NCBI RefSeq assembly: GCF_003989825.1
Contig: NZ_RZHE01000015.1
Coordinates: forward strand, 558,001-622,000
DNA: 64,000 nucleotides
Direction of reading: 5' to 3'
Origin: Vreelandella populi
Lineage (GTDB): Bacteria; Pseudomonadota; Gammaproteobacteria; Pseudomonadales; Halomonadaceae
Shown here: positions 61,717 to 64,000 of the stretch, piece by piece
How positions within the stretch are numbered: position 1 is the first letter of the stretch
How the letters are laid out: every line of letters starts with the position of its first letter
The notes under the pieces: model-generated
What the model saw: only the letters and a program-made list of their open reading frames with translations
The model's database searches: none
What the model was told of the DNA's origin: nothing
Made by a program: the position numbers and the translations under genes

Positions 61717-61986
61717 ATGGAGAATATCCACATCACCATGAAAGGCACGCCGGGTGCGGTATTCTCTGCTCACTGGCGTATCACCCAAGATGGCCAAACC
61801 ATCGAGCATATTGAAGAGCACGGTACGGTACCCACTGAGTATAGTTTTACCGGATCGGCTATCGAAGGTACCGTCAAGCTGTTAAGCGATAACCAGCGCT
61901 TGGAGGTGGATATTCAGAAAGGCGGCAATCGTTCGCGTTCATCCACCCAAGGTACAGGTGGGACGTTAACCGTTGGGGTTCGTTGA
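61717..61986 (+). CDS. Small hypothetical protein near the csg genes
   Basis: An 89-residue protein of no recognised family. It has a good ribosome site (AGGAGCAGGAA) 2 bases before the ATG. The first 62 residues alternate in a way that predicts beta strands (HITMKGTPGAVFSAHWRIT, GTVKLLSDNQRLEVDI), and the last 20 residues are Gly/Ser/Thr-rich (STQGTGGTLTVGVR). It has no signal peptide. It converges with csgE and stands between hemL and the csg pair. It could be a curli-associated or periplasmic-independent accessory protein, but that is only proximity. Confidence 0.65.
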   Translation: MENIHITMKGTPGAVFSAHWRITQDGQTIEHIEEHGTVPTEYSFTGSAIEGTVKLLSDNQRLEVDIQKGGNRSRSSTQGTGGTLTVGVR

Positions 61987-62102
61987 ATGCTTAAATAGCA
62001 GGTATCAGAAACTGCCCCAAAAGGTGCGGTTTGGTGAAACCTTAAAGGGCGTATAACGTATTGGCTTTGGCTGACCACATTATCATTGCCACTTAGGAGT
62101 CA

Positions 62103-62621
62103 TTAATGTATCTCCTCGCTTTCCAAGTCTTTATCAGAGTTTGGCGCCGAAGCTATTTGTTGGCGTAGCAATGCTTCTTCGACGATTTGTACCGCTTCTT
62201 CTGCAGCGCGATCAGCCTCACTAACCCTTGGAGAGAGCTGCGTACGAAAATATATTCGGCTTCCATCCGTTACCCATATCTGGCTGCCCCAACGCGCATC
62301 AGGCCGCTCTTGTATCGTGATGGAGGCATTGCCGATAATCGTGTTGCCCATGGCGTGCTGGTTAAATGCTCGGTAAAATGCCTTGCCCGCCGTGGTAAGT
62401 GTGCTGTCTACCATGGCCTTGGTCAGCTCACTGTCAGTACTTTTAGCATTTTCCTCTTCAAAACCCGCGGAGCTCGATAGTTGGTTAATCGAATCAATCC
62501 CCTTCGGTTCTTTTACTGGTGCTGCATCGGCCAGCGATCGCGCGTCACTGGTCACTAATGACGATAATGTAAGCAGAAAAAAAATATAGAGTGGAGTTAG
62601 ACATCGAAGTAATCGCCTCAC
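62103..62621 (-). CDS. csgE: Curli assembly factor CsgE
   Basis: A 172-residue exported protein. The first 28 residues look like a signal peptide. The C-terminal two thirds match CsgE, the periplasmic adaptor of the curli secretion channel: STLTTAGKAFYRAFNQHA, then ITIQERPDARWGSQIWV and IYFRTQLSPR, the same blocks as enteric TINERPSARWGS. It is longer than E. coli CsgE because of an extra Ser/Glu-rich stretch after the signal. It begins with GTG at 62621, 26 bases after csgD, so the two form an operon. csgF, csgG and the fibre subunits csgA/csgB are not in this window. Confidence 0.88.
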   Translation of the reverse strand: MRRLLRCLTPLYIFFLLTLSSLVTSDARSLADAAPVKEPKGIDSINQLSSSAGFEEENAKSTDSELTKAMVDSTLTTAGKAFYRAFNQHAMGNTIIGNASITIQERPDARWGSQIWVTDGSRIYFRTQLSPRVSEADRAAEEAVQIVEEALLRQQIASAPNSDKDLESEEIH

Positions 62622-62647
62622 GATATAACCTCACACCAATGTTATTA

Positions 62648-63334
62648 TTAGTTCTTTAGGCCACGTGGCTTATCGATAGCAGGGAGAATAGGACCAAGAT
62701 TTTGATGGATCCAATTCAAAGCCTGAATGCGGTTATGTACGTTTATTTTTCTGAATATATTATAAAGATGTGATTTAACAGTATGCTCGCTGACAAATAG
62801 CCGCTCAGCAATTTGTTGGTTTGAAGAGCCTGCTTTCAATAATGAAATAATTTCAATTTCACGATTTGTCAGTCCGCAGGTGGGTCTAAACGCGTTGGTT
62901 TGTGATTTGCGATAAAACAGAATCAGCCGAGCCATTAATTCACGCGACATCCAGAGTTCACCGTCCAATAAGGCGTGAATTCCTTTGCAAATAATATCCA
63001 GACTCTGCTCACGATAGAAAATGCCTTTTAAATGGGCACAGGAAAGCGCTTCTAACGCATGGTTCATGTTACGGATGTTAAACGCGGCAAGCGTTGCATT
63101 TGCTAATGCTTCAGGCAGTTGATCCTGCCACTCGGGCAGAGCATCAATACTGATATGATCGCTATCAATAAGCAGCAAAAGTTTTTCTGATGTACCAGCC
63201 GGCAGGGAAGAATGACGTGAGTAGATGCTCACTTGAAAGCCGGTATGCTTATTTAAATATTCAGCAAATAGCTGAGATTGAGGACTCTGCTCGGTAAGAA
63301 TATACACCGAGTCGGTGGATTGTTCCTTTTTCAT
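62648..63334 (-). CDS. csgD: CsgD-type LuxR-family transcriptional regulator
   Basis: A 228-residue regulator with an N-terminal pseudo-receiver-like domain (LLLLIDSD at the position of the phospho-acceptor) and a C-terminal LuxR helix-turn-helix (about 152-215: LTNREIEIISLLKAGSSNQQ, then SEHTVKSHLYNIFRKI). The closest recognised type is CsgD, the master activator of curli and biofilm matrix genes. It starts with ATG at 63334 and is followed directly by csgE. The upstream region up to 63610 is extremely AT-rich, as for other csgD promoters. Target promoters are not known. Confidence 0.85.
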   Translation of the reverse strand: MKKEQSTDSVYILTEQSPQSQLFAEYLNKHTGFQVSIYSRHSSLPAGTSEKLLLLIDSDHISIDALPEWQDQLPEALANATLAAFNIRNMNHALEALSCAHLKGIFYREQSLDIICKGIHALLDGELWMSRELMARLILFYRKSQTNAFRPTCGLTNREIEIISLLKAGSSNQQIAERLFVSEHTVKSHLYNIFRKINVHNRIQALNWIHQNLGPILPAIDKPRGLKN

Positions 63335-63414
63335 GGTAAGGCCCTGGTAAGAAGGAGTGAGCTATCAGCGGCACTAGTGTTACCTATAAGCCCCATTTCG
63401 TAAAGTTTTGTTAC

Positions 63415-63557
63415 CAACTTATTTTTTATATACGTAATAACTAATATTTATATAAATATAACATATGCTATAACTCATTGTTATAAAACATATTTTTTTA
63501 TATTAATAACATTATTCTAATTAAAAAAATATACATTTGGTAACACGCAGTTAAATA
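63415..63557. promoter_or_regulatory. AT-rich control region between csgD and rdgB
   Basis: About 140 bases made almost only of A and T (runs such as ATATTTTTTTATATTAATAA) lie between the divergent csgD and rdgB. Such stretches are typical H-NS/MvaT-type silencing and bending targets, as at enteric csgD. No specific binding site can be named. Confidence 0.6.
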
Positions 63558-63610
63558 TAGAACGAGTTTTTTAGGCGTACACTGACCCACTTATGCTCGG
63601 AGATTATGCG

Positions 63611-64000
63611 ATGTCTATGGTTAATACCCTGGTTCTAGCAAGCGGTAATGCAGGAAAGCTAAGAGAGTTCAATCAGTTGCTGGCTCCTCTGGGGTTTGAT
63701 ATCCGTCCCCAGGCAGATTTTGGTGTACACGATGTTGAAGAAACAGGACTGACCTTTGTTGAAAATGCGCTTTTAAAGGCACGTGAGGCGAGCCGTGTCA
63801 GCGGATTACCCGCGCTGGCGGACGATTCCGGGCTGGAGGTGGATGCTTTAGCAGGCCAACCGGGTATTTATTCAGCGCGCTATGCCGGTGAGCCGAAAAG
63901 TGATCAGCGCAATAATGAAAAGCTTCTGACAGCCCTTAGCGACTGCGCGGAAGGCCAGCGCACCGGGCGCTATTGGTGCGTGCTGGTGTATTTGCGCCAT
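63611..64000 (+). CDS. rdgB: XTP/dITP diphosphatase RdgB, N-terminal part cut by the window edge
   Basis: 130 codons of a HAM1-family nucleotide-sanitising pyrophosphatase, open to the window end. The substrate motif [18 protein letters not shown], then [35 protein letters not shown] and [10 protein letters not shown] are all characteristic. Start ATG 63611 has GGAG eight bases upstream. The enzyme hydrolyses dITP, XTP and dHAPTP. It is divergent from csgD. Confidence 0.95.
   Translation, partial: MSMVNTLVLASGNAGKLREFNQLLAPLGFDIRPQADFGVHDVEETGLTFVENALLKAREASRVSGLPALADDSGLEVDALAGQPGIYSARYAGEPKSDQRNNEKLLTALSDCAEGQRTGRYWCVLVYLRH

Overview
This window looks like chromosomal DNA from a moderately GC-rich, halophilic or marine gammaproteobacterium of the Halomonas type. 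The evidence is the gene order yicC-rph-crc-pyrE (known from Pseudomonas relatives), a pseudomonad-type Crc protein, an NhaD sodium/proton antiporter, the order mnmG-rsmG-parA-parB-atpIBEFHAGDC, and curli regulators of the CsgD/CsgE type. The species assignment is an inference; no rRNA or tRNA gene was seen.

Layout. 1-144: the tail of a DUF1016/YhcG-type nuclease gene. 289-10941: a ten-gene minus-strand chemosensory operon with mostly overlapping genes: a soluble receptor with two signalling tips, a triple-CheW scaffold, CheB, a HEAT-repeat protein, CheR, a CheY, CheA, a STAS protein, a second CheY-like regulator, and a membrane receptor-like protein carrying a CheZ-like motif. 11269-16928: a minus-strand signalling operon of a NarX-like kinase, a NarL-like regulator and a membrane multi-PAS GGDEF-EAL protein with a worn GGDEF motif. 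17533-19224: a transmembrane chemoreceptor behind a clear sigma-28 (FliA) promoter. 19454-23318: yicC, rph, crc, pyrE and trmL. 23395-30208: rep helicase, a cytochrome c5, a 27-residue membrane peptide, a GNAT protein, an OmpR/QseC-type two-component pair and a CBS-domain protein. 30325-40643: nhaD, the envelope-precursor cluster uppP-apbE-glmU-glmS, a cation diffusion facilitator, a PAP2 phosphatase and mgtE. 40874-47972: the complete F1Fo ATP synthase operon (minus strand) with a near-consensus promoter and a strong terminator. 48166-52472: parB, parA, rsmG and mnmG. 52473-53027: an AT-rich intergenic region with a cluster of DnaA boxes, the likely chromosomal origin. 53028-55353: a polar amino acid ABC transporter. 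55516-61557: erpA, argC, a ClC channel, hemJ, thiD and hemL. 61717-64000: a small unknown protein, csgE, csgD and the start of rdgB.

How it fits together. mnmG, rsmG, parA/parB and the ATP synthase are all transcribed away from the putative origin, as expected for highly expressed genes beside oriC. The left third is dominated by sensory systems (chemosensory, c-di-GMP, two-component) and the right end by the curli/biofilm regulator, so surface behaviour is a theme at both ends. The least ordinary element is the chemosensory operon, whose receptor architecture and accessory proteins do not match the textbook flagellar set. Several small repeat structures in promoter or intercistronic regions (upstream of mgtE, upstream of the cytochrome c5 gene, between atpB and atpE) are not explained by the annotated genes.
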